NCBI RefSeq assembly: GCF_005081185.1
Contig: NZ_CP034870.1
Span: 277,896 to 341,895 of the forward strand
Reading direction: 5' to 3'
Length of the DNA: 64,000 nt
DNA from: Buchnera aphidicola (Lipaphis pseudobrassicae)
Lineage (GTDB): Bacteria > Pseudomonadota > Gammaproteobacteria > Enterobacterales > Enterobacteriaceae
The notes beneath the pieces were generated by a model. It saw nothing but the letters and a program-made list of their open reading frames with translations. It did no database searches and was not told where the DNA came from. Shown piece by piece: positions 31,226-41,895 of the stretch. The position numbers and the translations under genes were made by a program. Numbering within the stretch: the stretch's first letter is position 1; each line of letters starts with the position of its first letter.

Positions 31226-33790
31226 ATGCAAAAATCTCTTGTTATTGTTGAATCGCCAACAAAAGCAAAAACTATAAATCAATATTTAGGATGTAAATAT
31301 ATAGTTAAATCTAGTATAGGACACGTACGAGATTTACTTGTTAGAAAATTTAATAAAAAATATAAAACAAAACAGTCTATTTCACAGTCTAGTGAAAAAG
31401 ATGACTTAATGTATCAGATAGGAATCAATCCTTATAATAATTGGAAAGCTGAATATCATATTTTACCTGGTAAAGAAAAAATTGTTTCTGAATTAAAAAA
31501 TATTGCTGATACAGTAGATCATATATATTTAGCTACGGATTTAGATCGAGAAGGAGAAGCTATAGCCTGGCACTTAAAAGAGGTTATTGGAGGAGATCCT
31601 TCTAAATTTAAACGTGTAGTATTTAATGAAATTACAAAAAATGCTATAAAAAAAGCATTTAACAATGTAAGTCATATAAATATGTATCGAGTAAATGCTC
31701 AGCAAACACGTAGATTTATGGATCGTATTGTAGGCTATATGATATCACCTTTATTATGGAAAAAAGTTTCTAGAGGTGTCTCTGCAGGACGAGTTCAATC
31801 AGTAGCAGTTCGCATAATATCAGAACGTGAACATGTTATAAAAAATTTCGTACCAGAAGAATACTGGAAATTAAGCATATCTCTTTTTTTTCAAGAAAAG
31901 AAAAGTATTATTTTAGATGTTACTCATTATCAAAATAAAATATTTCGTCCAATGAATAAAGAGGAATTAGATTTATATATACAGATAATTAAAAAATCTA
32001 ATTTTACCGTGAAACATCGTGAAGATAAAATATTTTTTAAAGAACCACCAGCTCCTTTTATAACTTCTACATTGCAACAATCATGTAGTATTGATTTAGG
32101 TTTTAGTGTAAAAAAAACAATGTTTTTAGCACAAAAATTATATGAAGAAGGCTATATAACTTATATTCGTACTGATTCCACTTATATCAATGAGAATGCT
32201 GTTAAAACAGTTAGAACATACATAAAACAACATTATGGTGATAGATATATACCTATAGAACCTAATACTTATTGCAATATACAATATTCTCAAGAAGCCC
32301 ATGAAGCTATCCGACCATCTAACATTAAAACAACCAATATAAACAATAGTAATTTAAATTTAGATGCTCAAAAATTATATACACTTATTTGGAGTCGATT
32401 TGTAGCTTCTCAAATGTCACCAATGAAATATCAATCTAGTACAGTTGTAATTATAGCAAATGAATTTAAATTAAAAAAAATTGAAAAAATAATAGTTTTT
32501 AAAGGTTGGATGAAAATTTTAAAAGAAGAAAAAAATATAGTATCTGAAATTTCTTCGCTAAAAATAGGAAATTTATTATTTTTTAATAAAGCTACATCTG
32601 TACAAAAATTTACTAAACCTTTACCTCGTTTTAATGAAGCTTCTTTAGTTCGTGAATTAGAAAAAAAGGGTATTGGAAGACCTTCTACTTATTCTACAAT
32701 TACATCGAAAATACAAGAAAAGGGGTATGTAAAAATAAAAAAAAATCAATTATATGCAGAAAAAATGGGTGAAATTATTACCATTCGATTGAAAAAAAAT
32801 TTTAGCAATCTACTCGACTATAATTTTACTGCTCGTATGGAAAAAAATCTTGATAAAATAGCTGAAAATAAAATTGAATGGAAGAAAGTTCTTAATTCTT
32901 TCTTTAAAGATTTTTCTAAAAGATTAGAACAAGCTAAAAAAAAACCAGAAGAAGGAGGTATGGAACCAAATACTATTGTTATGACATCAATTAAATGTCC
33001 TATATGTTATAAAAAAATGGGAATAAAAAATGCAATTACTGGTGTTTTTTTAAGTTGTTCGGGATATGATGCTGATCCTAAAAAACGTTGTAAAAAGACT
33101 ATAAATTTAACTTCATTAAATGAATTTAAAAATAACAAAAAACAGCAATTAATAGAAAAAATTCATCGTTGTAAAGAATGTAAAATGACTATGGATAGTT
33201 ATTTTATTAATAATGAAATGAAAATACATATTTGTATTAATAATCCTAGTTGTTTTGGTTATACATTAGAAAAAGGAGTTTTTAATAGTCCTATTTATTT
33301 ATCTGAGGTAATTCAATGTGAAAAATGTTATAATGATATGATATTGAAAACTAGTAGATTTGGAAAATTTTTTCTCTGCATTAAAAAAGATTGTAAAAAT
33401 ACAAGAAAAGTTTTAGCTAATGGTGAAATATCAGATCCAAAACTAGAACCTATTCCTTTTCCGGAATTATTATGTACAACATCGAATGCATCATTTGTTT
33501 TAAGAGAAGGAACATCTGGTATTTTTTTTGCTGCCAATACTTTTCCTAAATCTCGTGAAACTAGATCTCCTTTCGTAGAAGAACTTGCTAGATTTCAAAA
33601 TTTACTACCAGAAAAAATACGATATTTAGCCAGTGCTCCTATAACTGATAACAAAGAAAATAAAACTATAGTGTGTTTTAATAGAAAAACAAAACAATAC
33701 TATATTGGTTCTAAGAAAGAAGGAAAATTTACAGATTGGTTAGCTATATTTGTTGATAATAAATGGCTTGTTATTAATAAAAAAAAGTAA
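31226..33790 (+). CDS. topA: DNA topoisomerase I (type IA)
   Basis: Relaxes negative supercoils and limits R-loops. The 854 residues match E. coli (865). The TOPRIM domain opens with VIVESPTKAKTI and has TDLDREGEAIAWHL. The active-site Tyr is in YITYIRTDSTYI. TRRFMDRIVGYMISPLLWKKV is conserved. Three C-terminal four-Cys zinc modules are still intact (CPICYKKM…C…C, CKECKMTM…C…C, CEKCYNDM…C…C), followed by the DNA-binding tail. The stop is two bases from the end of convergent suhB; in E. coli cysB follows instead. Confidence 0.97.
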   Translation: MQKSLVIVESPTKAKTINQYLGCKYIVKSSIGHVRDLLVRKFNKKYKTKQSISQSSEKDDLMYQIGINPYNNWKAEYHILPGKEKIVSELKNIADTVDHIYLATDLDREGEAIAWHLKEVIGGDPSKFKRVVFNEITKNAIKKAFNNVSHINMYRVNAQQTRRFMDRIVGYMISPLLWKKVSRGVSAGRVQSVAVRIISEREHVIKNFVPEEYWKLSISLFFQEKKSIILDVTHYQNKIFRPMNKEELDLYIQIIKKSNFTVKHREDKIFFKEPPAPFITSTLQQSCSIDLGFSVKKTMFLAQKLYEEGYITYIRTDSTYINENAVKTVRTYIKQHYGDRYIPIEPNTYCNIQYSQEAHEAIRPSNIKTTNINNSNLNLDAQKLYTLIWSRFVASQMSPMKYQSSTVVIIANEFKLKKIEKIIVFKGWMKILKEEKNIVSEISSLKIGNLLFFNKATSVQKFTKPLPRFNEASLVRELEKKGIGRPSTYSTITSKIQEKGYVKIKKNQLYAEKMGEIITIRLKKNFSNLLDYNFTARMEKNLDKIAENKIEWKKVLNSFFKDFSKRLEQAKKKPEEGGMEPNTIVMTSIKCPICYKKMGIKNAITGVFLSCSGYDADPKKRCKKTINLTSLNEFKNNKKQQLIEKIHRCKECKMTMDSYFINNEMKIHICINNPSCFGYTLEKGVFNSPIYLSEVIQCEKCYNDMILKTSRFGKFFLCIKKDCKNTRKVLANGEISDPKLEPIPFPELLCTTSNASFVLREGTSGIFFAANTFPKSRETRSPFVEELARFQNLLPEKIRYLASAPITDNKENKTIVCFNRKTKQYYIGSKKEGKFTDWLAIFVDNKWLVINKKK

Positions 33791-33792
33791 AT

Positions 33793-34596
33793 TTATATTG
33801 ATTTAATATAGCAGTTTCGTATTTTTTCAGTAATTAATCTAATAACTTTTGGGCTGCTAGTTAGATTACCAGAATGACAATTATTATTTTCATGTCCTCC
33901 TGTAAAATCACTAATTAAGCAACCCGCTTCTCTTACTTGTAATTTTCCTGCAATAAAGTTACTAGGATCTAGATTAAAATCAAATAAGCAATCTATTTTT
34001 CCAGCAGCAACATAAGCTAAATCAAGAACTGTTGAACCTGTTGATCTAAAAGAAATTCCACATAAAATTAATTTTTTATATATTTCGAAATAAGAAAATG
34101 ATTGATTAGCTAAATAGTCAGGTAAATTGACAGCAACTGTAGTATATTTTAAACTATTAATATTACTGCATCTTGTTCTATATCCATTTAGTTGAGATCC
34201 TTGTCCTTTTACAGCTGTAAATAAATCGTTTCTTATAGGATCATATATTACGGAAATTTCTGTCTTATTTTTTACGATAACTGCAATAGAAATACAAAAA
34301 TGTGGAAAATTTTTGATAAAGTTTTTTTTACCATCTAATTCATTAATAATCCAAATTGTAGCTTTTTCATTTTTTTTAAAAACAATATTGTGATTTTTAT
34401 TTAAAATAATATGTCTAGGATAAGATTTATAAATAATTTCACTAATAGTGTTATAGGTTCTATACATAATGTTTTTTATAAATAATTTATTTTTTTCTGT
34501 ATCTTCTTTTATAAATTTTTGTGTATCATAGTTTTGAATAATGATATTTCCTCCTTTACGTACTGCACGAATTGCAATATTTAACATGGGATGCAT
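33793..34596 (-). CDS. suhB: SuhB, inositol monophosphatase family, active-site residues lost
   Basis: Orthologue of E. coli SuhB by 267-residue length and near-identical regions: MHPMLNIAIRAVRK, FIKNFPHFCISIAV, YDPIRNDLFTAVKGQG and LDLAYVAAGKID. The metal site is not kept. WVIDPLDGTTNF reads WIINELDGKKNF (Asp84 to Asn, Pro to Glu, Thr-Thr to Lys-Lys). TEESG reads NKNHN (Glu67 lost). The Asp of RPWDF is Asn in DPSNF, and the Asp of TNVD is Met. Only the Asp of LDG remains. It is probably without phosphatase activity. E. coli SuhB also works with Nus factors in rRNA antitermination, a non-catalytic role that could explain retention. Confidence 0.92.
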   Translation of the reverse strand: MHPMLNIAIRAVRKGGNIIIQNYDTQKFIKEDTEKNKLFIKNIMYRTYNTISEIIYKSYPRHIILNKNHNIVFKKNEKATIWIINELDGKKNFIKNFPHFCISIAVIVKNKTEISVIYDPIRNDLFTAVKGQGSQLNGYRTRCSNINSLKYTTVAVNLPDYLANQSFSYFEIYKKLILCGISFRSTGSTVLDLAYVAAGKIDCLFDFNLDPSNFIAGKLQVREAGCLISDFTGGHENNNCHSGNLTSSPKVIRLITEKIRNCYIKSI

Positions 34597-34773
34597 TAAA
34601 TTCTCCTATATTTTTAATTTTATTAAAATAATATCATAATTTAAACCTCTTTAATATTTTAATCATTAAAAAATTTTTTGTAATAAAATTATTAAAAATT
34701 GACTTATTCAGTTTAATAATTATATTCAATAAACAGTAAAATGCTTTTTATTAAATTTATTTGGAATTTATAC

Positions 34774-35868
34774 ATGAAAAGTAATTTAAATACATCAAAA
34801 ACTTTAAATAATAAAATTAATTTATTAGATTTAAATCCTAAAAATTTATATTTTTTTCTTAATTCTTTAGGAGAAAAAAATTTTTCTTCAAAACAAATCA
34901 TGAATTGGATTTATAAACATAATTGCAATGATGTCAATAAAATGCTTAATATAAGTATTAAAACAAGAAAAAAATTAAATGAAAAATCTTATATTTTTGC
35001 ATCTGAGTTTATAGAAGAAAAAATTTCTTCAGATGGAACTATAAAATGGATCACATCTATTGATAATCAAAAAATTGAAACGGTATATATTCCAGAAAAA
35101 AAACGTTCTACACTTTGTGTTTCCTCACAAATAGGTTGCGCTCTAAAATGTCGTTTTTGTGCTACTGGACAACAAGGTTTTAATAGAAATTTAAAAGTCT
35201 CTGAAATTATTGCACAAATTTGGCAAGCAAATAAAATTCTTAAACAAAAAAATATTAATAATCATATTAGTAATATAGTTTTTATGGGAATGGGTGAACC
35301 ATTATTAAATTTAAATAATGTTGTTTCTGCTATAAAAATAATATTAGATCAATATGGTTTTTCTTTGTCGAAACGTCGTATTACTTTATCTACTTCTGGA
35401 ATAGCACCAGCTTTAAAAAAAATGAAAAATATGATTGATGTTTCTTTAGCTATTTCGCTTCATGCTCCTAATGATTCTATCCGTGATATAATTATGCCAA
35501 TCAATAAAAAGTATAATATTCAATCAATTCTAAGTTCAACATTAAAATATTTAAAATATTCAAAAGCAAATTATGGTGGTGTAACAATAGAATATGTAAT
35601 GTTAAATGGAATTAATGATTCGAATAAAAATGCACATGAATTAAGTCTTTTATTGAATAATATACCTAGTAAAATTAATCTTATACCTTGGAATCCCTTT
35701 TTAGGTTCATCTTTTTTATCTAGTAATTTAAATAGAATTAATATTTTTGCAAATATTTTAAGAAGTAAAGGATTTACGACAATAATTCGAAAAAATAGAG
35801 GACAGGATATAAACGCTGCATGTGGTCAGTTAACTGGAAATATAATCAATCGTTTTCAAAGATTATAA
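34774..35868 (+). CDS. rlmN: dual-specificity 23S rRNA/tRNA methyltransferase RlmN (radical SAM)
   Basis: Methylates C2 of A2503 in 23S rRNA and A37 in some tRNAs. The radical-SAM motif is CRFCATGQQGFNRN. The methyl-carrying Cys is in NAACGQL near the C-terminus, and GMGEPLLNLNNV and SISLHA-like AISLHAPND are present. ATG 34774 gives 364 residues starting close to the E. coli pattern (…KINLLDLN…); the frame is open from 34741. The spacer on to ispG is about 150 bases with nothing recognisable. It needs reducing electrons, in E. coli from flavodoxin. Confidence 0.95.
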   Translation: MKSNLNTSKTLNNKINLLDLNPKNLYFFLNSLGEKNFSSKQIMNWIYKHNCNDVNKMLNISIKTRKKLNEKSYIFASEFIEEKISSDGTIKWITSIDNQKIETVYIPEKKRSTLCVSSQIGCALKCRFCATGQQGFNRNLKVSEIIAQIWQANKILKQKNINNHISNIVFMGMGEPLLNLNNVVSAIKIILDQYGFSLSKRRITLSTSGIAPALKKMKNMIDVSLAISLHAPNDSIRDIIMPINKKYNIQSILSSTLKYLKYSKANYGGVTIEYVMLNGINDSNKNAHELSLLLNNIPSKINLIPWNPFLGSSFLSSNLNRINIFANILRSKGFTTIIRKNRGQDINAACGQLTGNIINRFQRL

Positions 35869-36017
35869 TATTTTTATATTAAAAAAAGTATATTGAAAGA
35901 ATCTACATATATTTTAGGTGATATGAATCTTTTATTATTTAACGTTTAAGTTATTTGTTGTTATTTAAAAAAATATATTTTCTATTATATTCATTATAAA
36001 AAAAATCAAAAAATCAT

Positions 36018-37094
36018 ATGAAACCATGCAAAATTATTACTCGTAGAAAATCTAATCGCATTTATGTTGGAAAAGTTCCTATTGGAGATAATGCGCCCAT
36101 TTCGGTTCAATCAATGACAAATACTAAAACTGAAAATTTTTTAGAAACTATTAAACAAATTTTAGATTTAAAAAAAGTAGGAGTTGACATTGTTCGTGTT
36201 TCTATACCTAATTTAGAATCAGTTGAATCATTTAAAAAAATTAGAAAAGAAACAAATATTCCATTAATTGCAGATATACATTTTGATTATAGATTAGCTT
36301 TAAAAGCCATGGAATATGGAGCAGATTGTTTAAGAATTAATCCTGGTAATATTGGGAATCAAAAAAGGATATCAGAAATTATCAATGTTGCAAAGGATAA
36401 AAACATACCAATTCGAATAGGTGTAAATTCAGGATCTTTAGAAAAAGATATATTAAATAAATATAGAACTCCTACTCCAGACGCTTTAGTTGAATCAGCT
36501 ATAAGACATATTGAATACTTTGATAGTTTAAATTTTGATAAATTTAAAGTTAGTGTTAAAGCATCTAACGTTTTTTTAGCTATTGAATCTTATGAAAAGC
36601 TAGCACAAAAAATTACACAACCTTTACATATTGGAATAACAGAAGCTGGTGGATTAAGAAGTGGTACAGTAAAATCTTCTATTGGTATTTCTTACTTGTT
36701 GTTGAAGGGTATTGGCGATACAATACGTATTTCATTAGCAGCGAATCCAATTGAAGAAGTAAAAGTAGCGTATGATATTCTAAAAACTTTATCTATACGA
36801 TCTAGAGGAATTAATTTCATTGCATGTCCTACTTGTTCTAGACAAGAATTTGATGTAATCAATACGGTTAATCAATTAGAAAAAAAACTAGAAGATATCT
36901 CTACTCCTATAGATGTATCAATTATTGGATGTATTGTTAATGGAATAGGAGAAGCCAAACTTGCAACCTTAGGATTAACAGGAGGATATAAAAAAAGTAC
37001 TTTATATAAAAATGGAATACGTCAAAAAAATAAAATAAAGAATGACGAAATTATTGAACAAATGGAAATTCAAATTAGAAAGCTGATAAAATAA
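36018..37094 (+). CDS. ispG: 4-hydroxy-3-methylbut-2-en-1-yl diphosphate synthase (flavodoxin)
   Basis: Penultimate step of the MEP isoprenoid pathway: reduces MEcPP to HMBPP using a [4Fe-4S] cluster and flavodoxin. The protein has 358 residues (E. coli 372). The TIM-barrel start is [23 protein letters not shown] and RINPGNIG follow. The cluster ligands lie in [10 protein letters not shown] and [11 protein letters not shown] (Cys-Cys, Cys and Glu). rlmN-ispG-hisS is the enterobacterial order with pilW and rodZ lost. fldA in this window encodes its probable electron donor. Confidence 0.96.
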   Translation: MKPCKIITRRKSNRIYVGKVPIGDNAPISVQSMTNTKTENFLETIKQILDLKKVGVDIVRVSIPNLESVESFKKIRKETNIPLIADIHFDYRLALKAMEYGADCLRINPGNIGNQKRISEIINVAKDKNIPIRIGVNSGSLEKDILNKYRTPTPDALVESAIRHIEYFDSLNFDKFKVSVKASNVFLAIESYEKLAQKITQPLHIGITEAGGLRSGTVKSSIGISYLLLKGIGDTIRISLAANPIEEVKVAYDILKTLSIRSRGINFIACPTCSRQEFDVINTVNQLEKKLEDISTPIDVSIIGCIVNGIGEAKLATLGLTGGYKKSTLYKNGIRQKNKIKNDEIIEQMEIQIRKLIK

Positions 37095-37165
37095 GTGATA
37101 AATTTTTTAAAAAAAATAATTTTTAATTAAAAAAATAAAATTTTTTTAATTTATAAGAGAATATA

Positions 37166-38467
37166 GTGAAAAATAAAGAAATTACCTCTATTAGAGGTGT
37201 GCATGATTACTTTCCAACAGAATTAAAATTATGGAATTATATAGAGAATATTTTAAGAGAGGTGTTAACTAGTTATTGCTATTTAGAAGTTAGATTACCT
37301 ATTTTAGAGAAAACTGAAATTTACAAAAGAGCTATTGGAAATGTTACTGATGTAGTAGAAAAAGAAATGTACTCTTTTGAAGATAAAAAAGGAAATAGTA
37401 TAACTTTGCGTCCAGAAGGAACTGTAGGTTGTGTAAGAGCTATAATACAAAACCGTTTATTACAACAAAAAAAAACCAATCATAAATTTTGGTATCTCGG
37501 TCCAATGTTTCGATATGAAAGGCCTCAAATGGGAAGATATCGACAATTTTATCAATTAGGAGCTGAGGTATTCGGATTAGATACAGAAGATATTGATTTA
37601 GAAATAATTTTACTAACTAATCGTTTATGGAAAAAAATTGGTGTTGATAGAGATGTAACATTAGAAATTAATTCTATTGGTTCTCGAATTGATCGATTTC
37701 AATATAAAAAAGAATTAGTATCTTATTTAAAAAAATATGAGCACATTTTAGATGAAGATTGCAAAAGAAGATTATATACTAATCCCTTAAGAATTTTAGA
37801 TTCTAAAAATCAAGAAGTTCAAAAAATACTGCAAGAAGCTCCATTATTAAGTCAATATATTAATAAATCTTCAAATATTTATTTTAAAAATTTATGTGAA
37901 ATGATAGCTTCTTATGGAATAAAATATATATATAATCCAAAATTAGTAAGAGGATTAGATTACTATAACGATACTGTTTTTGAATGGAAAAGTGATAAAT
38001 TAGGTTCTCAAAACACTATTTGTGCTGGTGGTCGATATGACTCTTTAGTACAAGATATGGGAGGTGAAAATACATCTGCTATAGGATTTGCTATAGGTAT
38101 AGAACGTTTAGTTTTATTAGTAAAATCAATTAATAATATTTCTAATATTGAAGAAGAAATTAATATTTATATTATTTTTTCAAGAGAAGATGAGAAAAAT
38201 TCTGCGATAAAACTATCTGAAGAAATAAGAAATATCTATCCAACATTAAAAATATTTATTAATTTTTTTAGTCAAAGTGTTAGAAAAAAAATAAAAAACG
38301 CTAAAAACATTTCAGCAAGAATAGTGATTATAATTAATAAAAAAGAAACCAAAAAAAGATATTTTTTAATAAAAGACCTAAAGAAAAAACAAGAATATTA
38401 TCTCATTAAAGATGATCTAATGTTAAAAATTAAAGACTTTTTTAAAATAAAAAACGTATCTATTTAG
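37166..38467 (+). CDS. hisS: histidyl-tRNA synthetase
   Basis: Class II aminoacyl-tRNA synthetase charging tRNA-His. The length is 433 residues (E. coli 424). Motif 1 lies near [16 protein letters not shown], motif 2 is [20 protein letters not shown], and motif 3 has [11 protein letters not shown]. The His-specific boxes [15 protein letters not shown] and CAGGRYDSL are present, followed by the anticodon-binding domain. It starts with GTG behind AAGAGA. It lies between ispG and glyA. Confidence 0.97.
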   Translation: MKNKEITSIRGVHDYFPTELKLWNYIENILREVLTSYCYLEVRLPILEKTEIYKRAIGNVTDVVEKEMYSFEDKKGNSITLRPEGTVGCVRAIIQNRLLQQKKTNHKFWYLGPMFRYERPQMGRYRQFYQLGAEVFGLDTEDIDLEIILLTNRLWKKIGVDRDVTLEINSIGSRIDRFQYKKELVSYLKKYEHILDEDCKRRLYTNPLRILDSKNQEVQKILQEAPLLSQYINKSSNIYFKNLCEMIASYGIKYIYNPKLVRGLDYYNDTVFEWKSDKLGSQNTICAGGRYDSLVQDMGGENTSAIGFAIGIERLVLLVKSINNISNIEEEINIYIIFSREDEKNSAIKLSEEIRNIYPTLKIFINFFSQSVRKKIKNAKNISARIVIIINKKETKKRYFLIKDLKKKQEYYLIKDDLMLKIKDFFKIKNVSI

Positions 38468-38499
38468 TTTTTTTAATAAAATTCATATTGAGAGAAAAC

Positions 38500-39756
38500 A
38501 TGCTTAAAAATAAAATAATGCTTTCAAAATATGATCCAGAATTATGGTATGCAATAGAAAAAGAAAAAGAAAGACAAGAAAATCATATTGAATTAATTGC
38601 ATCAGAAAATTATACTAGTAACTATGTTATGAAAGTACAAGGATCACAATTAACTAATAAATATGCAGAAGGATATCCAGGAAAACGCTATTATGGTGGT
38701 TGTGAACATGTAGATATAATTGAACAGTTAGCTATTAATCGAGCAAAAAAATTATTTGATGCTGACTATGCTAATGTTCAACCGCATTCTGGTTCGCAAG
38801 CTAATTTTGCAGTTTATACAGCGCTACTAAATCCTGGTGATACAATATTAGGAATGGAATTATCACATGGAGGTCATTTGACTCATGGATCACATGTAAA
38901 TTTTTCAGGAAAAATGTATCATGTAGTTCCATATGGAATTAACGAACATGGTGATATTGATTATGAAAAACTATTACATTTGACTAAAAAATATAAACCG
39001 AAAATGATTATTGGTGGATTTTCAGCATATTCTGGAATTTGCAATTGGAAAAAAATACGTGAAATTGCAGATGAAGTAAATGCTTATTTTGTTGTAGATA
39101 TGGCCCATGTTGCTGGTTTAGTTGCATCAGGAATTTATCCAAATCCAATATATTATGCTCATGTAGTTACAAGTACTACTCATAAAACTTTAGCAGGACC
39201 TCGTGGAGGATTAATTTTATCAAAAAACGGAAATGATAATTTGTATCAAAAATTGAATTTATCTGTTTTTCCTGGAGCACAAGGAGGACCACTGATGCAC
39301 GTAATTGCTGGAAAAGCTATAGCATTTAAAGAAGCATCAGAACCAAAATTTAAAATATATCAAAAACAAATAATAAAAAATGCTAAAATTATGTCTAATA
39401 TTTTTCTAGAAGAAGGATATAAAATAGTATCTGGTGGTACTCATAATCATTTATTTTTAATTGATTTAAGTGATAAAAAATTAACAGGTAAAGACGCTGA
39501 TATTGCTTTAGGAAAAGCTAATATAACTGTAAATAAAAACACTATCCCAAATGACTTAAAAAGTCCTTTTATTACCTCAGGAATACGCATTGGAACACCA
39601 GCTGTGACTAGAAGAGGATTTAAAGAAAAGGAAATGTATCAAATATCTCATTGGATAATTAGTATTTTAAATAACATTCACGATTATGATAATATTATTA
39701 AAATTAAAAACAAAGTGTTACAACTTTGTTTGAAGTATCCTGTTTACATCAACTAA
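38500..39756 (+). CDS. glyA: serine hydroxymethyltransferase
   Basis: PLP enzyme interconverting serine and glycine while charging tetrahydrofolate with a one-carbon unit. The 418 residues compare with 417 in E. coli. The PLP Lys is in [13 protein letters not shown]. Also present are [29 protein letters not shown] and [14 protein letters not shown] 38500 follows a GAGAG site and matches the E. coli start (MLK); a TTG at 38488 is not needed. It is on the same strand as hisS, about 30 bases downstream. Confidence 0.97.
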   Translation: MLKNKIMLSKYDPELWYAIEKEKERQENHIELIASENYTSNYVMKVQGSQLTNKYAEGYPGKRYYGGCEHVDIIEQLAINRAKKLFDADYANVQPHSGSQANFAVYTALLNPGDTILGMELSHGGHLTHGSHVNFSGKMYHVVPYGINEHGDIDYEKLLHLTKKYKPKMIIGGFSAYSGICNWKKIREIADEVNAYFVVDMAHVAGLVASGIYPNPIYYAHVVTSTTHKTLAGPRGGLILSKNGNDNLYQKLNLSVFPGAQGGPLMHVIAGKAIAFKEASEPKFKIYQKQIIKNAKIMSNIFLEEGYKIVSGGTHNHLFLIDLSDKKLTGKDADIALGKANITVNKNTIPNDLKSPFITSGIRIGTPAVTRRGFKEKEMYQISHWIISILNNIHDYDNIIKIKNKVLQLCLKYPVYIN

Positions 39757-39833
39757 TATATTAAAATATCCATCTTTTTAAAAATTATATTAAAAACTAA
39801 AAAAATAATATTTTTTATACATATTTTTTCAAT

Positions 39834-40508
39834 TTATTCTGGCAATATAATTTTAATTTTTTTAAAGTTTATTTGATTCTTTTTTTGTAAGTAAGGAACA
39901 GTTCCTAAGAATGGAGAATTCATATATTTTTGCAAAGTTTGGATGTAATATAAATTATATTTATCTTCAGGAATAGTATGATTAGCAATCCAACCTCTAC
40001 ATTCTAGTTTTTCAGAAAGAATAGCTTTTTCAGTTAAAATAGCATGATTAATACATCCTAATTTAATTCCAATAACAATGATAACAATTAATTTTTCTTT
40101 CTTAACCCAATCTGAAAAAGTATCTTGATAAGATATAGGAGTATACCATCCACCAGCACCCTCTATTAATATCCAATTGCTCTTTTTAACAATTTTTTTT
40201 AAACCTAAAGAAAGATTTTTCATCTTGATATTTCGATTGTAAATTTTACTTAAAAAATGAGGAGGAGCATTTTCAAAAAATAAGATTGGATTTACTTCTT
40301 GATAATCTAATATCACAGAACTATTTTCTCTTAAAATAATTGCATCATGATTAAAAAAACCCAATGGTGTTTTTTTACAACCAGAAGCAACTGGTTTATA
40401 TCCAGCTGTATTATATCCAATTTGAGATGCTTTTCTTAATAAAATTTTACTTACAAATGTTTTACCTACATTTGTATCAGTTCCAGTAATAAAAAATTTT
40501 TTAATCAT
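39834..40508 (-). CDS. bioD: dethiobiotin synthetase
   Basis: ATP-dependent carboxylation of DAPA to dethiobiotin, the third of four late biotin steps. The protein has 224 residues (E. coli 225). The P-loop is FITGTDTNVGKTFVSK, followed by YKPVASGC and the ILIEGAGGWYTPI motif. It lies downstream of bioB on the minus strand but is separated from it by 274 noncoding bases. In E. coli bioF and bioC lie between them. The enzyme would receive its substrate from BioA and hand it to BioB. Confidence 0.95.
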   Translation of the reverse strand: MIKKFFITGTDTNVGKTFVSKILLRKASQIGYNTAGYKPVASGCKKTPLGFFNHDAIILRENSSVILDYQEVNPILFFENAPPHFLSKIYNRNIKMKNLSLGLKKIVKKSNWILIEGAGGWYTPISYQDTFSDWVKKEKLIVIIVIGIKLGCINHAILTEKAILSEKLECRGWIANHTIPEDKYNLYYIQTLQKYMNSPFLGTVPYLQKKNQINFKKIKIILPE

Positions 40509-40599
40509 AAGATCCTATTGTTTTAAAAATGTTAATATTAAGAAAAAATAAACGTTTTCTTAAAAATAACATACAAAATATTGGAATATTATTTTAACT

Positions 40600-40670
40600 A
40601 AGTAACTCAATATATAGCTAACTTTATATATCTAATATAAAGAAGAGATAACTATAATATTGAGTTACTT
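40600..40670. repeat. long inverted repeat in the bioB-bioD spacer
   Basis: A perfect 14-bp pair, AAGTAACTCAATAT at 40600-40613 with ATATTGAGTTACTT at 40657-40670, encloses a 43-base loop. Within the loop, CTTTATA at 40622-40628 can pair with TATAAAG at 40636-40642. A T run follows on the plus strand (to 40674). It lies in the 274-base gap (40509-40782) that replaces bioF and bioC. It could be a transcript stabiliser or terminator for bioB. The rest of the gap shows nothing I recognise. Confidence 0.55.
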
Positions 40671-40782
40671 TTTTGTGAATGAAAAACTATATAGTTTTAA
40701 TGTATTAAAATAATTAATTACTTCAAAAAAATTTACACATATATTTTATAAAAAAATTAATAACTTTATATTTGTAATAATA

Positions 40783-41811
40783 TTATGTTGCTGCATTATA
40801 ATATTGATTTTTTTTGATTTTAGACATTTGATTTATTGAATAATTCTCATTTTTTTTATCTATTATTTCATGCTTATATTCAGGATACAAATTTAATTGT
40901 TTTAATAATTTTAAATCATTTTTTTCTTCTGGATTATCTGCAGTAAGTAGTTTACAACCATAAAAAATAGAATTAGCTCCAGCCATAAAACACATAGCTT
41001 GAGTTTGATCATTCATGTTTTTACGCCCTGCTGATAATCTAATATAAGATTTGGGCATCATAATACGAGCAGCCGCAATAATACGAATGAAATCAAATGG
41101 TTCTATATTTTTATTGTTTTCCATTGGTGTTCCTGGGATTTTAACTAGCATATTGATAGGAACACTTTCTGGATGAATAGATAAATTAGATAGTTCCATT
41201 AATAATTCCATACGATCTTCTATTTTTTCTCCTAAACCTATAATTCCACCAGAGCAAATTTTCATACCAGAATTGCGAACTATATCTAATGTTTTTAATC
41301 TTTCTTGATATGTACGAGTAGTAATGATATGACTATAAAATCTAGAAGATGTATCTAAATTATGATTGTAAAAATCTAAACCTGCAGAAGATAATTTTTT
41401 TGCTTGAGAAGCATTTAAAGTTCCTAAAGTCATGCAAGTTTCCATTCCCATTGATTTTACTTCTTTAATAATTTTTTCTAAATACGGCATATCTTTTTCT
41501 TTTGGATTTTTCCATGCGGCACCCATACAAAATCTACTAGAACCTGAAGATTTTGCTTTTTTTGCTGCATCAAGAATAGTTTCTATTTTTAATAAAGGCT
41601 CTTTTTTTAATCCTGTCTTATATCTAGAACTTTGTGGACAATATTTACAATCCTCTGGACAAGATCCTGTTTTTATTGAAAGCAACGTACTTATTTGTAT
41701 AGTGTTTGGGTTAAAATTTTTTCTATGTTCTTTTTGAGCTTGAAAAATAAGATCAAAAAATGGTTTATTAAAAAGTTTTTTTGTAGCTTCTAGAGTCCAT
41801 TTTTTTTTCAT
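40783..41811 (-). CDS. bioB: biotin synthase (radical SAM)
   Basis: Inserts sulfur into dethiobiotin to make biotin. The 342 residues are close to E. coli (346). The radical-SAM cluster motif is [36 protein letters not shown] [13 protein letters not shown] and RLSAGRKNM are present, the last near the auxiliary 2Fe-2S site. It is divergent from bioA with 84 bases between the starts. Biotin is another possible contribution to the host. Without bioF, bioC or bioH here, the precursor KAPA would have to come from elsewhere. Confidence 0.96.
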   Translation of the reverse strand: MKKKWTLEATKKLFNKPFFDLIFQAQKEHRKNFNPNTIQISTLLSIKTGSCPEDCKYCPQSSRYKTGLKKEPLLKIETILDAAKKAKSSGSSRFCMGAAWKNPKEKDMPYLEKIIKEVKSMGMETCMTLGTLNASQAKKLSSAGLDFYNHNLDTSSRFYSHIITTRTYQERLKTLDIVRNSGMKICSGGIIGLGEKIEDRMELLMELSNLSIHPESVPINMLVKIPGTPMENNKNIEPFDFIRIIAAARIMMPKSYIRLSAGRKNMNDQTQAMCFMAGANSIFYGCKLLTADNPEEKNDLKLLKQLNLYPEYKHEIIDKKNENYSINQMSKIKKNQYYNAAT

Positions 41812-41895
41812 TTTATCTCCAAAAAAATTATGATTTATTTAATCAAAGGTTTATAATATTATTAAACAATATTTTTTTATATAGATAAATAAAAA

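Noticed and set aside
35869-36017. Structured element in the rlmN-ispG spacer (two copies of GAATCT)
   Set aside because: The copies are direct, not inverted, and only six bases long; expected by chance.
41848-41869. Possible BirA operator between bioB and bioA (GGTTTATAA … TAAACAA)
   Set aside because: The half-sites are in the wrong order and spacing for the E. coli operator, and only one half is close in sequence; chance at this AT content is enough.
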